A stretch of DNA of 64,000 nucleotides. Source: Symbiodinium sp. CCMP2592. Its lineage: Eukaryota > Sar > Dinophyceae > Suessiales > Symbiodiniaceae. The translations under genes and the position numbers were made by a program. The notes beneath the pieces are model-generated. The model saw only the letters and a program-made list of their open reading frames with translations. It made no database searches and was not told the origin of the DNA. Where the stretch lies: NCBI GenBank assembly GCA_905221615.1, contig CAJNDT010000306.1, positions 154,001 through 218,000 on the forward strand. The letters run 5' to 3'. Below are positions 1-11,115 of the stretch, in pieces. The stretch's first letter is position 1; every line of letters begins with the position of its first letter.

Positions 1-221
1 ACGGGATGCAGTCCATCGAAGTCAGCCTGACACCAGCGGCACGACGCCAAATGTTCATCAACCTCCAGTTCTAGACGATTCTACATATCCGCACTCCAAG
101 ACGTTGGGCGAAAGGCGAGATGTTAGTAATCCAAGATACAACCGCAAGTGAGTGTCGACGGAATCCGACACCTTGTATCTTGGGCTAGCACGGTTTCAAA
201 CATTGCCGTAGTGAATTGTGC
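1..221. other. no gene seen
   Basis: I see no convincing coding exon, repeat or RNA gene here. Confidence 0.4.
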
Positions 222-665
222 TCAGTCCGCGAATTTAGTGTAACTTTGCGCTGCCGACTTTGTTGTGCAAGCAAGCCATTGGACAGTTGGAATGGAAGTG
301 CTAGGTTCAGTAACACGCTCACCACCGGTTTGCGCAGCCTGCCTGGAACTGCTCAACTGTGGGCGGTCGTTGCCACTGGCCCTGACCAGCTTGTGGGCCA
401 AGTGCTGGTCTGTTGGCAGTGCGAACACTCTGCGAACCTTGTACACTGACTGCTCGGTATTGCCCTCCACTTTCATCACAGCGAAAGGGGAGGCCATGCC
501 AACAATCTGATCAAGGACCAGCACCACCGTGGCACATGTGTGTGGGCTTGAGTCCGCATACCACCCAGTCTCCTGGGCCACGGCTGCTTCCTCAATGCCG
601 TACCGAACCTGCTCCTGCGCCGATGCGGAGATACGCACTGAGATCATCTCAAGCCCAAATGCCAA
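222..665 (-). CDS. unassigned open stretch, possible exons
   Basis: A 147-codon minus-strand frame lies just downstream of the EHD gene in the same orientation. Its first part, ending near VRYGIEEAAVAQ, has reasonable amino-acid composition. A CAG|G at about 572 could be a splice acceptor, and the part after it (TGWYADSSPHTC onwards) remains open. I recognise no domain. It could be one or two exons of the next gene in a minus-strand cluster, an alternative 3' end of the EHD gene, or chance. Low confidence in the boundaries and in the product. Confidence 0.2.
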   Translation of the reverse strand: MAFGLEMISVRISASAQEQVRYGIEEAAVAQETGWYADSSPHTCATVVLVLDQIVGMASPFAVMKVEGNTEQSVYKVRRVFALPTDQHLAHKLVRASGNDRPQLSSSRQAAQTGGERVTEPSTSIPTVQWLACTTKSAAQSYTKFAD

Positions 666-740
666 AAGGCCCAGAAACGAGTCGACAAGCGCTTTGCTGA
701 AACGTCAGTGGACCGCCTCCATGAAGTCAGACAAACCTGA

Positions 741-3700
741 CTATATACTCCTTTCATGAAAAATAAATCGTGCCCGGCAAGCGTCCTCAGGAATCAATTG
801 CAGCAGCTTTGGCAAGTCCACGGCGAGCAGGGCCTCCACTGCCTGGGGGGGTAGAACGCGCTGCCTCCCTAGGGGTTGCAGACGGCCTCCTGTAGCTGCG
901 CCTGCAGCTTCTCCGGATCAACTGGCTTGAACGTGCAGAAATCCATCGGGGTGAGGATTTGCTGCAGAGCAAGTCAAGCTGCTTCAGCCGAGCGCATCAC
1001 TGGGACAAAGATACAAGGACTATAACATGATCCGACCTGCATCATTCGAGGATCTGGGAAGTCGCCCAAGGGAATGCCCTTTTGCACAGAGATCTGCAGG
1101 CAGGAGGTAAGAACGCTGTAACATGCTTTGCAGATCTTTGCAGCGCACGCTCGTCCATGCTCTCGTTGGTCACCAGTATGGACAACAAATACAAAGCCCC
1201 TACCAACACTGGTTAGCTTGGCTTGGCTATTGATCGCCGCTTACCCAAGTTTTCAAGCCTGCCGTCTCCAGGGTTTGCTACTTCCACAGCCAACTGGCCA
1301 AAAGGAACACGCAGCTGCACTCGGAAGTGTCTGTGATGCTGCCACTTCAATTCCTACCTACGGAACACGCCGACATCGACTCGCGCTCACCTCGGAGACA
1401 TACAAGTAGCACATGAAAGGCGCAGAATCATCCGAACTGTGTTTCCACCGGACAGCTTGCCGTGCTTGCAGCAACACTCGCTGGGGAAGGAGAGGCAGCA
1501 AGCCCGACTCACAGTCTTCTCTTTGGGTGTTCGGAATACAAAGAAGCGAGTCCATGCGCTTGGTGGCCTGCAGTGTGAAGCTCTGGCATCGCACGGAACA
1601 CATCAAGCACTAGGCAGCCAGAAACGGAGACAGTGATAGTGTGCATCTCTTCTTTCTCCTCTTTGATAGACCCTTGGTGCTGGTTTCATCCATCTTCCAT
1701 CTCCCAAAAAGCACGTTTGCTTGAAGTGGAAGAAAACACGAAGCTCCATAGCTCCCAAACACAAAAAAAGGAAACTACAGAGAACGGCCAACAACGAAAG
1801 CAGATCTGCCGATACGGCCTCCTGATAGATGCTTGGCAACTCTTGTATCATCCTTTCCTGTTCTTTTGCGTGTCCAAAAAATGTCGGCATCCTCTTGTAG
1901 AAATAGTCCTGGGATAAATGACGAGGGAAAACCGGGTCGCACAAAACGTCAATGTAAATGTGCTGAGTCAGCGTCCAGCAGCAGCGCGTGAACTTTTGCC
2001 AACCGAGCTCTTTTTATTAGGTCCTGAATGCTGGTGCGTGATCAGATCAGCTTACGAGGAAGCAAAGGCTCAAGCCGCTAAGAACAAAAAGCACGATTGG
2101 GCACGGAGGTCTGTACTATACTTCCTTCACCACAGAGGTCCGCACGTTGACTTTCCGGAGTGACGCACTCCTTGGAAGCTGGGCAATCTTGGTGTACAGG
2201 TCATTTTCCTGCAGAAATGGCAATACTCCTTCCCCGGGAACCATTCACATAGTGTCCTACTGTCCTCCTGTTCGAACAACTCACGAAGCTTCTCATTCTT
2301 CAGCGGCTGATCCCAAAAGGTTCCTAATGCAAGATGGCAGAACTTGAGTCGGCATGGGCGAGGCTGAAAGCAAAGTGGATCCAATCCGACCAAGCATCCC
2401 ACATAGACACGGGCAACTTCTGGAGTGTCCAATACTTTACCCAGTGACCACATCAGCGCCTTTCTCGTTCAAGAATGAAATTCCACCTTTGGCGACCCCG
2501 AAGCTATGGCACAAGGTGGCCTCTGTGTTCTTGAAAACAGACTTGTCTGTCTGCTAGGAGGAGGTGGGTGCAACATAGGGAGGTGCGTGGACTGGGCGAG
2601 ATGAATTACTCCCCTGCTCGGCCGCGTCCTGGGCGGGTGGGGCTCTGGAAGGCTCGACAGGTCTCTAAGCTCCTTCTGCCCTGGCAACTTTGGGGCTCTG
2701 GGCTTTGGTGACTGTGGGGTCGAGCAGGGTGGGGTGCGTTCCGTTTTGAGATAAGCTGAGACCCGGGCGCCATAAACACGCATGAGCTGCTGTGTTGTGA
2801 CGTTGTCCGCCTTGTTCAGCAAGATGCAGATCTTATGATCGTTGCCTCTGGTGGCCTGAATGACTCTCCTCCACCGATTCGGATCAAAGCCCTTTCGCGC
2901 CGGATGCCTCTTGCTACAGACTCGATTGATGCACAAGCTCTCCTGAACTCATCACTGATGTCTAGCTTCGACACGTCGAACAGTAGCAAGATCATATCCT
3001 TAGCGGAAAGGGGAACATTAGTTGCAAGGCAGCGCTTGGAGTTTCCTGAATAATTAGCAGTATCACTGCAGTATCCTGTCTTGGCTAAGGTCATCATCAG
3101 TCGAAGACGTGATTGAAGGCATCCACAACATGGGGTGGATCATGAAGGTCACACAAACGGGCTTCCACCTTTGCCCTCCAGCAGATCCGTCTTGTGGATC
3201 TAGTCTGACTGTCTCTTGGCCCTGTCGAAGCATCATCATAAGAACCATCACCAATACCCACCAGCATCGTCAGCATCATACACCCGCCACCACTACGGAT
3301 GCCGGCACCTGCAAAATCAGCAACAACAACGCGCTCGTCATGATAAAGACCAGTATCTTCGTCGCTTTAAACAACCAACATCACCATTGCCATCATCATC
3401 GCCATCCTCAGGCGGAACGGTTTTTTTTTCCTAGGTCTGGTCCGCCCCGGCTTGCTTTCCTAAGTCTGGTCCACTGGTTGTGGTTGCAAACAGCGGCAAC
3501 TGCAGTCTTTGCTTCTATTTTGCATCAAGCTATTGGGGAACTAGAATTTGACGGCTCTGGTTTTGCTTCTGTTTTGCATGAAGCTATTGGGGAACTACAA
3601 CTTGCGGAGTCTGATTTTGCTTGTGTTTAGCATGAAGCTGTTGGGGAACCACAAGTTGCAGGGTTCGGTTTTCTTTGTGTTTTGCATGAAGCTATTGGGG

Positions 3701-4367
3701 GGTTCGCATTTGCAGGGATCGGTGTTGCTTGTGTTTTGCATCAAGCTATTGGGGAACTACAATTCGCATGGTCTTCTTCTGCTTGTGTTCTGCTTGAAGC
3801 TATTAGGAACTAGAACTTGCGTTGTGTTCATTCATCTGCTTGTCTTTTGCATGAAGCCACTAGGGAACTACAATTTGCGGTGTGTTCTTCTGCTTGTGTT
3901 TTGCATCAGGCTAATGGGGAACTACAATTTGCGAGGTCGGCCTTGTTTGTGTTTTGCATCAAGCTATTGGGGAACTACAATTTGCAGAGTCTTTTATTGT
4001 TTGTGTTTTTCATCAAGCTAATGGGGAACTAGCATTCGCAGGGTCTGGTTTTTGCTTGTGTCTTGCATGAAGCTATTGGAGCACTACAATTTGCAGGGTC
4101 GTGTTTCGCGTGTGAATATTGCGGGATTACAATTTCAAATCTTCTGTCTTGTGTCGTTGTTTTCTGGTGTCGTTGTCGACATCCTACATCCTCGTCATCG
4201 TCGTCGTCGTCCTCGTCCTCGTCGTTGCCGTCGTGGTAGTTGTTCTTGTTGTTGTTGTTGTTGCTGTCGTTGGTGTTCTTGTTGTTGCTGTTGTTGTTGT
4301 TGTGGTTGTCGTGGTGGTTGTGGTTGTGGCTGTTGCTGTTGTTGTTGTTCTTGTTGTCAGACAGACG

Positions 4368-4398
<31 letters not shown>

Positions 4399-7340
4399 GC
4401 TGTTGTTGTTGATGTTGTTGTTGTTGTTGCTGCTGCTGCTGCTGTTGTTGTTGTTGTTGTCGTTGTTGTTGTTGTTGCTGTTGTTATTGTTGTTGTTGTC
4501 GTTGTTGTCCTTGGGTTGTTGCTGTTCTTGTTGTTGTTGATGTTGTTGCTGTTGTTGTTGTTGGTGGTGGTGGTTGTGGTGGTGGTGGTGGTGGTGGTGT
4601 TGTTGTTGTTTGTTGTGTGTTGCTTGTTGCTTAGTTGTTCGCTTCTAGTTGTTAGTTGTTGGTGTTAGCTGTTAGTTGTCAGTTGTTGGTTGTTATTTGT
4701 GAGTGGTTAATTGTTTCTTGCTACTTGTTAGTTGTTTCCTGCTTATTGTTCCTTGTTTCTTGTTTATTGTTTCTTGTTTGTTGTTTGTTCTTTCTTGTTT
4801 CTTGTTAGTTGTTTGTTGTTAGTTGCTTGTTGTTAGTTGTGTTAGTTGGGGACCAGAGGACCCAAGGACCAGGGGACCAGGGGACCAGGACCAGAGGACC
4901 AAAGGACCAGGGGACCAGGGGACGAAGGGACCATGGGACCAGACCTAGCAAGGCCCCCCAGACCGGACCAGACCTAGGAAACAAAAAACCGGGGACCCGT
5001 CATCCTCATCATCATCAAAAACAGCGAATTACTCAGTCGTGTCACGTTCTCCTCCTCCTCCTCCTCCTCCTCCTCCTCCTCCTGCTCGTGCACCTGCTCC
5101 TGCTCCTGCCCCTGTGCTCCTCCTCCACCAAGTGAACCGTCTAGTACCCCGCTGGAAAGCCGAGAGAATCTCAGGTGCACACGACACGTTCCGCAAACCA
5201 CTTCACAACAGCCTCGAACTCGTAGCCCCTGTTCCAGGGAAACAACCAGAATTCATACGGCAATCTGCACGAACTAAGGTAAAGTGTGCATCGAGCAATG
5301 TGGAGTATCCGCCACTGTGAGAATCAAGCAACGAGGGGGTAGGTGTGAGCGGGGTCTACAGCTGTTAAGGTTCAGAGTTTGGGATTTCCGGCTTCGGTCC
5401 AGAGTCCAGATGTTCTGGCTTGGCTACAAGTTCAGGATTCAACGACAGTTTTCGGGTTGAAGCACCGAGTTTTTAGGTGCTCTTGTTTCAGAGTTGACTG
5501 AAACAAACACGCAAGCTGGCGTGTTTCGATTGAGCAAAGACGGCTTACTGCGCCTACTCGGCAAGCATGCAGTACTGAAAGTTCAGGGATAGGTTCCGAG
5601 ACATGCGCAGCGCACGTTCGACCACAAAAGCGGAGCACACCACTCGTATTTCATGTTTCCTCGGGGCGGACGTCATGCAATGAGCGCAGTAAGAGACACA
5701 GCAAACTTCGGAATGTGATGGTATCCGGAAGGCCGCAACAGCTCTACGCCATGCATGTGCAAGCACTGACGGAGAATGCTATGTAACTCATCTGTATTCC
5801 CTCACAATAAAAATTCCCAATGCATGGAGCAGCATCATGCACGGGACTTGCATGTATCCAGCCACTTCCTGAAAATCAGCCAGCAGCAGGACGATGCACA
5901 GAGATTTTCCTATCAAAGGTGCATGTCATGCCAGCATCCGGTCACTGATTTTTCCAAAGCATGCATTATAAGGTGTCGAACTCGCATGAACACAGAAGCG
6001 AGTGGAAGCGCCTAAGCTATCAAGTACGCAAATGCATGCCTCCGTGCTGATGAGGCTTTCTGAGTTTGCAATATGAAGACGAAGCGAACACAGGCTCGAA
6101 AACGTACAAGCACCAGAGTATGCCTGTGCCATCATAATCATGCATAATAACGACCATCATCGTCGTCATCATGTCATCAAGGTGAATCAGGAAGCAAGCA
6201 TACAATTGACGACTATCCAAGCAAAACTGGCTGCTGGTTGTCGAAAAGAATGACTGGTGTCACCAAGGAGACCCACCAGAAGCTCCCCCCAAGCTCACGC
6301 ATGGAGTTCAATGGTTACAGGCAATCGATCGACCTCCGTGACATCTTCCCGAGCAGAACACAAGAGCAGCACCCGCTTTCCGATCTTATCGATGAGCGCT
6401 TCAGGCCATGACCAATCGCTGGGTCCGCTGGGCCTTTTGATTCGCTGCTTCTCGCCGGAAAGCACACCCGGCGTGTCAATCAAAGTCAGCCTTAGCGGGT
6501 TTGCGAAGCTTGGTGCAGCTTGAGGCTTGGCTATAGCGGTGAGATCGCTTCTGTGTTTTGGCCAGGTCCCCGACCCTTCCAGGACCGGGCTGGACAGCCT
6601 CGAGGCTTCCAGCCTGCTCAAGAAGGCGTTGCCGAAGTGACTGAGCCTCGGATTGTGGTGTCAGACGGCAGTTCGGCTTCAAGCAAAAAGCATGTGCAAC
6701 TGCCGAGGCCGTCAAGCCGATCCGAAAAACGGAAAGGCAACAGCCCCCATTCATCGCACATTCAAGCATCGCCATTCCAATCCAGGCATTCTAAGGCTCC
6801 AACTGTGTGAAAGGCAGCTCGTGGTCAACCACCAGGGCATTGCCAGGAGTGCTGCAGGAGTGCTGCAAATTGCTCGTTACAGATACGCTTCGAAGTCCGA
6901 GCATAAACGCGCCAGCCACACACACTGTCGGACTCCCCATGCAAGACGCACACGAATCGATCTGTGGTGGGTTCTGGCCCGATTCTCATGCCCGGATAGT
7001 CACGCTGCAGGAGGTGGCGGATGAACGTGGTCTTGCCTTCATGTCAAGCCACTCACGGTTTCTCATGCTGCAAACTGCTTGAGTGGCCTGTTGAGTACTG
7101 ACCCATAAGGAGCACCATTGGTGCAGATGCAAAGTCGGCATCCTCGGTCGGCAGCCCCTAAAAGAAGAAAACAGCGAGAGCAGGCACGTTGCTCTGCCAA
7201 ACAATCCACTTCAGAGGAGCGGCTGTCAGTTCCGGGGAGTAGAACTGATGGAAAAGATGATCTTTCTCTATCGGTAAGAGCTTCGAGCGGTAAAAGGCCT
7301 GGAGACCAGTCGTCACGGAATCATAAACTTGGGATACCTC
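741..7340 (-). CDS. EHD: EHD/RME-1 family dynamin-like ATPase, 17 exons
   Basis: EHD proteins are membrane-remodelling ATPases of endocytic recycling that bind ATP and oligomerise on membrane tubules. Exons read on the minus strand: ~7340-7224, 7157-7088, 7036-6922, 6851-6798, 6640-6575, 6490-6434, 5228-5186, 2998-2943, 2868-2769, 2459-2399, 2323-2265, 2208-2146, 2023-1988, 1908-1816, 1093-1037, 961-887, 842-741. Phases agree throughout (exons 2-17 give 369 codons with the stop). Visible motifs: N-terminal helix VYDSVTTGLQAFYRSKLLPI; P-loop GQYSTGKTT split over exons 2/3; switch motif LTLIDTPGVLSGEKQRI; GYEFEAVVKWFAER; FDVSKLDISDEF; NKAD nucleotide-specificity motif; QQLMRVYG; DLIKRARLAKVH; MPTFFG; GDFPDP. 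The C-terminus stops after the helical region. No EH domain is seen, whereas animal EHDs carry one C-terminally and plant ones N-terminally. The start codon is unresolved, and the last exon may splice on instead of ending at 741. Confidence 0.9.
3225..3410. repeat. ATC-rich simple sequence
   Basis: Scattered CAT/CATC triplet runs, such as CCATCATCATCGCC near 3390, lie inside the large EHD intron (2999-5185). No coding content is evident. Confidence 0.5.
3522..4110. repeat. 54-bp minisatellite, about 11 units
   Basis: Degenerate tandem copies of a roughly 54-bp unit run end to end. A typical unit starts TTGCATCAAGCTATTGGGGA, continues ACTACAATTTGCAGGGTC and ends in a T-rich GTTTTGCTTGTG block. 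Because 54 is divisible by three, the plus strand stays open over most of the array and would encode repeats like MKLLGNYNLQGSVLLVFC. The array lies in an EHD intron, antisense to that gene, so I treat the open frame as a by-product of the period. Confidence 0.85.
4190..4850. repeat. imperfect TTG/TCG microsatellite and TTAGTTG-rich tail
   Basis: A nearly uninterrupted run of TTG (CAA on the minus strand) with TCG, CTG and GGT variants spans about 4190-4620. It is followed by looser TTGTTAGTTG-type repeats to about 4850. Long Leu/Val/Cys frames here are microsatellite artefacts. Confidence 0.9.
4855..4975. repeat. GGGACCA-type short tandem array
   Basis: Repeated GGACCAGGGGACCAGGG units of about 7-9 bp, with AGGACCA variants, lie directly after the TTG tract and inside the same EHD intron. 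Confidence 0.75.
5049..5125. repeat. TCC trinucleotide microsatellite
   Basis: About eleven consecutive CTC/TCC triplets followed by CTGCTC variants. They lie about 60 bp from the GYEFEAVVKWFAER exon of the EHD gene on the minus strand. Confidence 0.85.
7037..7087 (-). other. 51-nt GC-AG intron splitting the EHD P-loop
   Basis: The intron begins GCC after ...TACTCAACAG and ends GAAG before GCAAGACC. Joining the exons completes Gly of GQYSTGKTT. AGGC occurs at both exon-intron borders, so the intron is flanked by a short direct repeat. GC donors followed by an AG|G acceptor are known for dinoflagellate genes. Confidence 0.8.
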
Positions 7341-8939
7341 AGCGAGGTGCACAGCAAAACATGGAACAACGAGGACAGCCACGAGTACTAAAAGCACCAG
7401 CCTTGACACCAGAAGTTTCTGACGTATCCAGCCATTCCAGCATCGTTCATGGACAAGACAGCACCGTTTCGAGATGCACTGCTTCTCGGATACCGGTCTA
7501 GCCACCAAGCCTGATTTGTGCGACGTTGTGCATGCAACGTGTTTAACGCATTCCAGACTCAAGCTGTTGAGCTGCCAAACACAGCAGACCAGCGTGCATG
7601 ATCTGCAGACTCTGCGTGGTGATCCCATCAACTACGAGGCACATGGTTGCACACGGACATGCAGCAGTGCACATCACATGATTTTCGCCGCTTGGCTGTC
7701 AAGAACGAGGTCTGGCTTCCACATATACATTCGAATGCCTCGGATGCTTCAGGGAACAGGTTTGGTATCCTTCTATGCACTTCGCAGCAGCGACAAGGTT
7801 GAGCCGGCTGGCCTGTCGGGTCTGGCCTCTGCGTAGACCCGACCGGCATAAGCACGGCTCGGGTTCTCCGGTTTCTCGTGCTTGCAGGCCCAATCTGGTC
7901 TAGGAAGCTGCAGCTCTTCGTGCCACTCCTCCTGTTCGATGCACCCAACAGGAACCTCTGCAAGTCTCACTAGCCGTCACTAGCCGACCAGCCCCACCAT
8001 GATGCGACCACCACCAGCAACTGTTGTTGTGAATCAGTAAGGGAAACAAAGTGCGTACTTCCCCCTACCCTTATCTCATCCCCGTACAACACCACTACCT
8101 GGGTGCACACGCGCAATGTGCCCGACAGTTTGACTTGTAACCTTCGGACATGGGGTGGCTGCGAGGTGAGTGCGTGAACCCCGGTGTTCTTGATCTTATG
8201 TCTCCCTGGTCCAAGTCTGTGGCGGCAATGCTGGTCCGACGAGTCCCATGTGAATGTGTTTTCGATGAAGGCGGTCTCAACCCTCCACTTCCTGGGCTGT
8301 CTTGCATAGACAAGGTCGAATAGTCTGTTTCACATGCATGGGTGCGTTCGGGATGATAGTTCGAATCGTTGACCTTCGGAGTTTTGTAGACGAGTGATCA
8401 GCATCGCACGAGAAATTCAATCATTTTATGACCCTCAGGCTTGATGTTGATTGGTGTGGGGCCCATCGGAGCCAGTCCACCTCTCCCACGTGCTGCACGT
8501 AGATTGAGCCAGCCCTGTATTTCAAAATCGACAGACGCCGGAATGTGACGTCCCAGTTCACATTCTTGCGTAGCAGAACACTGGACAGGAAGTGCCGGGG
8601 AGCGCGAATTGCTTTCAGTCGCACAGGTATACTCAGTCAGGGTCCCGAAGAGGCACCGCAAACACACGGGGCCTAAACTAGGTCCTAAAGCCAGTCAAGA
8701 AAAAGCCGACATATTCCTTCTCGAGGCCAACTGCGAAGCTGCTTCAGCACGGTTTATGCTTTGTACGACCAAATCATCAAAGCAAAAGGAAGGACTCCGA
8801 GGTACCGTTACTCTTCAAGCTCTAGAACTCGAACCGTACTGGTACCCGCAAGACTTGACGTGGCTCCCGACATGCGCCTTCGCTGCCTCGCTGCGGCTTT
8901 CACCTCGTTCTTTGATTCGTTTGGCCTGAACAGTGGACT
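7341..8939. other. gap between two minus-strand genes
   Basis: This separates the 3' end of the ankyrin gene from the 5' exon of the EHD gene. I looked for an EH domain or an upstream EHD exon on the minus strand and found none I could support. Just upstream of the first EHD exon the minus frame encodes a hydrophobic run (RLVLLVLVAVLVVPCF), which could be intron, leader or chance. Confidence 0.4.
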
Positions 8940-11115
8940 TCATGCGTCACTGCGACGCCGTAGGTGATCCCTGCCAGAACAGGCCTCCTCCGCATCAAGA
9001 ATGGCCTGATGCTTCTCCAGCATGTCTACGATGGCATTGCATCCATTTGTCAGGGCAAACGTCATTGCGGTCTGCCCTCGCGATGCTTTGACGTTCATGT
9101 CAGCCTTGTATGACCGCCGGACAAAGATTTTCCAATTTTTTTCAAACTTATAAACTCAATCAAAGCTCGACTAAATTCGGGATGTCACCTCGCAGTCCAG
9201 CAACATCTTGACACAGTCAGTGCTGTCCCTTCCAGCTGCCCACATGAGCGGAGTAAAGCCCGCCAGGTCTTGAGCATTGATGTCCGCCATTCCTTCAATA
9301 AAAGTCTCAATGGCAAGGTCATCATGCTCAGTAACAGCCAAATGCAGAACTCCACGTCCACGAGGGTTCACGGCATGAACATCAGCACCGTGTTGAAGCA
9401 GCATCTGGATAGTTTCACAACGTCTTGATGCTGGTATCGCTTCGTCCCAAGTACCAGACTTGGCCAGGAGATGCAATGGCGTCTCGCCTTGGCTATATGC
9501 GACATGTCCGGCCTGAGGCTGATTGCTGCTTACAACCGCGGATGTGATGTGTCGCCTTTGGGCATTGCCATATTGCACGGTATTCGCCTCAAAGCTGTTC
9601 AAGCCTGACATGATGCCTGAGGATGGACACACGAAGGAACCTGAAACTCGAAGTGGCCCGTGCGGGTTATATTGGTCCGTATATCTCATCTCGTCATTCA
9701 AGCAGCCAAACTGATCTCTTCCGTCTGGATCTGCACGAGCTTCGCACAGAGCCTTGACCAGATAGGGAAAGGCTTTCTCCGACGCCTTATGTAGAGGCAT
9801 TCGCCCATGCTGGCCGTGGAAATTCACAGTTGCACCTGTCCAGACTTGAAGTGCGAGCAGCAAGAGCAATCATCGCAACATGTTAACCCAACACGCCTCT
9901 CTGCACCAGGTCAATGGCTTCTTCTTGCGTCATGTTTTTGTAGGCTGGCGCATCCAAGAGGTCCGGATCAACGTCTGGACCGCGAGGCATGTCTTCCTTC
10001 ACTTCTTCCCAAGTTGGTGGCCTCCGCTTTAAGTTCAAGACAGCAGCTCCGCACATCCGCTGATTCACCGCAACATTCTTGGAGCCTTTGGAGCTGGTGC
10101 AGCATTCGTCCTGCTGCGTCTGCCTCCTTTTTGGATTGCAGGATCCTGACAAAGCTCAGGCGAACACAGCAGGTGTTCAGGCAGCTGCAAGATGCGAGCG
10201 ACAAAGATTAATGCAACTGAGAAGCTCCGGACGAACATCTTTGACGTAGTTTGGCTGTAGGAGGACTTTCAATGCCTCCTCTTCTGACTTTTCCACGTTT
10301 GCGGCACCTTGCGATTGAGGTGCCCAGTCATCATCGCTGCCACTTTCCTGCTCACGAACACTTCGTTTATAGTCAGTGGCTCCAACGAGGATTGTTCTGA
10401 CAGGCGAAAGTCGTGAAAGACTGACACCTGCAGCACTGTCGTTTGTATGTGCTCCGTGGCCAACAAACCCTCGAAAGTGCTCCTGCTTATGTATGCCGCA
10501 GAAACGCGAAAGGAGAAAAACATCGAATTCTTTGCAGGCTGTCGGTGGGCAGAACTGGACAGCTGAGTTGGACTTCACGCAGATCTGAAACCAGCTCCCA
10601 TTCAAACAGGAAGCCTGTGTTCCCGAATTGAAAACCAAACGAAGGATCATTGTGCACAACAGTTCACATGCTATGGAGCATAACAACTCGGGCTACATAA
10701 AACACGACATCGATCAAGTCAGTCCCAGACTTGCACTAGGATATTCAACTAACATGTGCAATGAACCCATCTCGAACATGGTCTTAAGGGCCCGCCTCAC
10801 CAGCTTCAACTTCAGCCGCTGTCACGGATTCATGAGTCGGCTGTTCCGAATATCCTGCCCCGCTCTGCATGACCGGATTCCATTCAGCTTCGTCTTCATC
10901 TTCATCCTCCTCGCAATCCATGTCGTCAGCTCTGTCGCCATGCTTGTCCTGATTTTGCTAAACAGACCAGGACAATTGAGCCCTGATTGATGTCACTCAT
11001 GTGCAGTACAATGGCCATGATGCTGCCGAGGTACCGACAAAAAATCTAATGCCGTCTGCTCGACGGGCTGCCAGTCGTGCCAGTTGTCCTCTTCAAACAG
11101 CGGCCCGGCCGTCAT
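8940..11115 (-). CDS. ankyrin-repeat protein, multi-exon
   Basis: Ankyrin repeats are protein-binding scaffolds; the partner here is unknown. Secure exons: 9835-9189, with repeats around GRMPLHKASEKAFPYLVKAL, GETPLHLLAKSG, GRGVLHLAVTEHDD and GFTPLMWAAGRDSTDCVKML; and 9104-8940, GQTAMTFALTNGCNAIVDML and then a stop. The 84-nt intron between them (9105-9188) is GT-AG, phase 0, with an AAG|G acceptor. Upstream, a 61-nt GC-AG intron (9836-9896) joins ...EAIDLVQR to GATVNFHGQHG. Earlier candidate exons are less certain: about 10070-9897 (RRPPTWEEVKEDMP), 10400-10215 (acidic, EESGSDDDW-like), about 10960-10785 (very acidic DCEEDEDEDEAEW) and 11115-11030, which starts with ATG (MTAGPLFEEDNWHDWQPVEQ). 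The 5' half could belong to another gene. Same strand as the EHD gene, downstream. Confidence 0.75.

Noticed and set aside
3522..4110. Tandem array resembling a CRISPR
   Set aside because: Units are adjacent with no unique spacers, the copies are degenerate, and the genome is eukaryotic.
4052..4668. Long Leu/Val/Cys homopolymeric frames over the TTG tract
   Set aside because: All three plus frames are open because the sequence is a trinucleotide microsatellite; no ordinary coding composition at either end.
7341..7501. Signal peptide for the EHD protein (RLVLLVLVAVLVVPCF)
   Set aside because: EHD proteins are cytosolic and lack signal peptides; the hydrophobic run is more likely intron or upstream sequence before the first exon.
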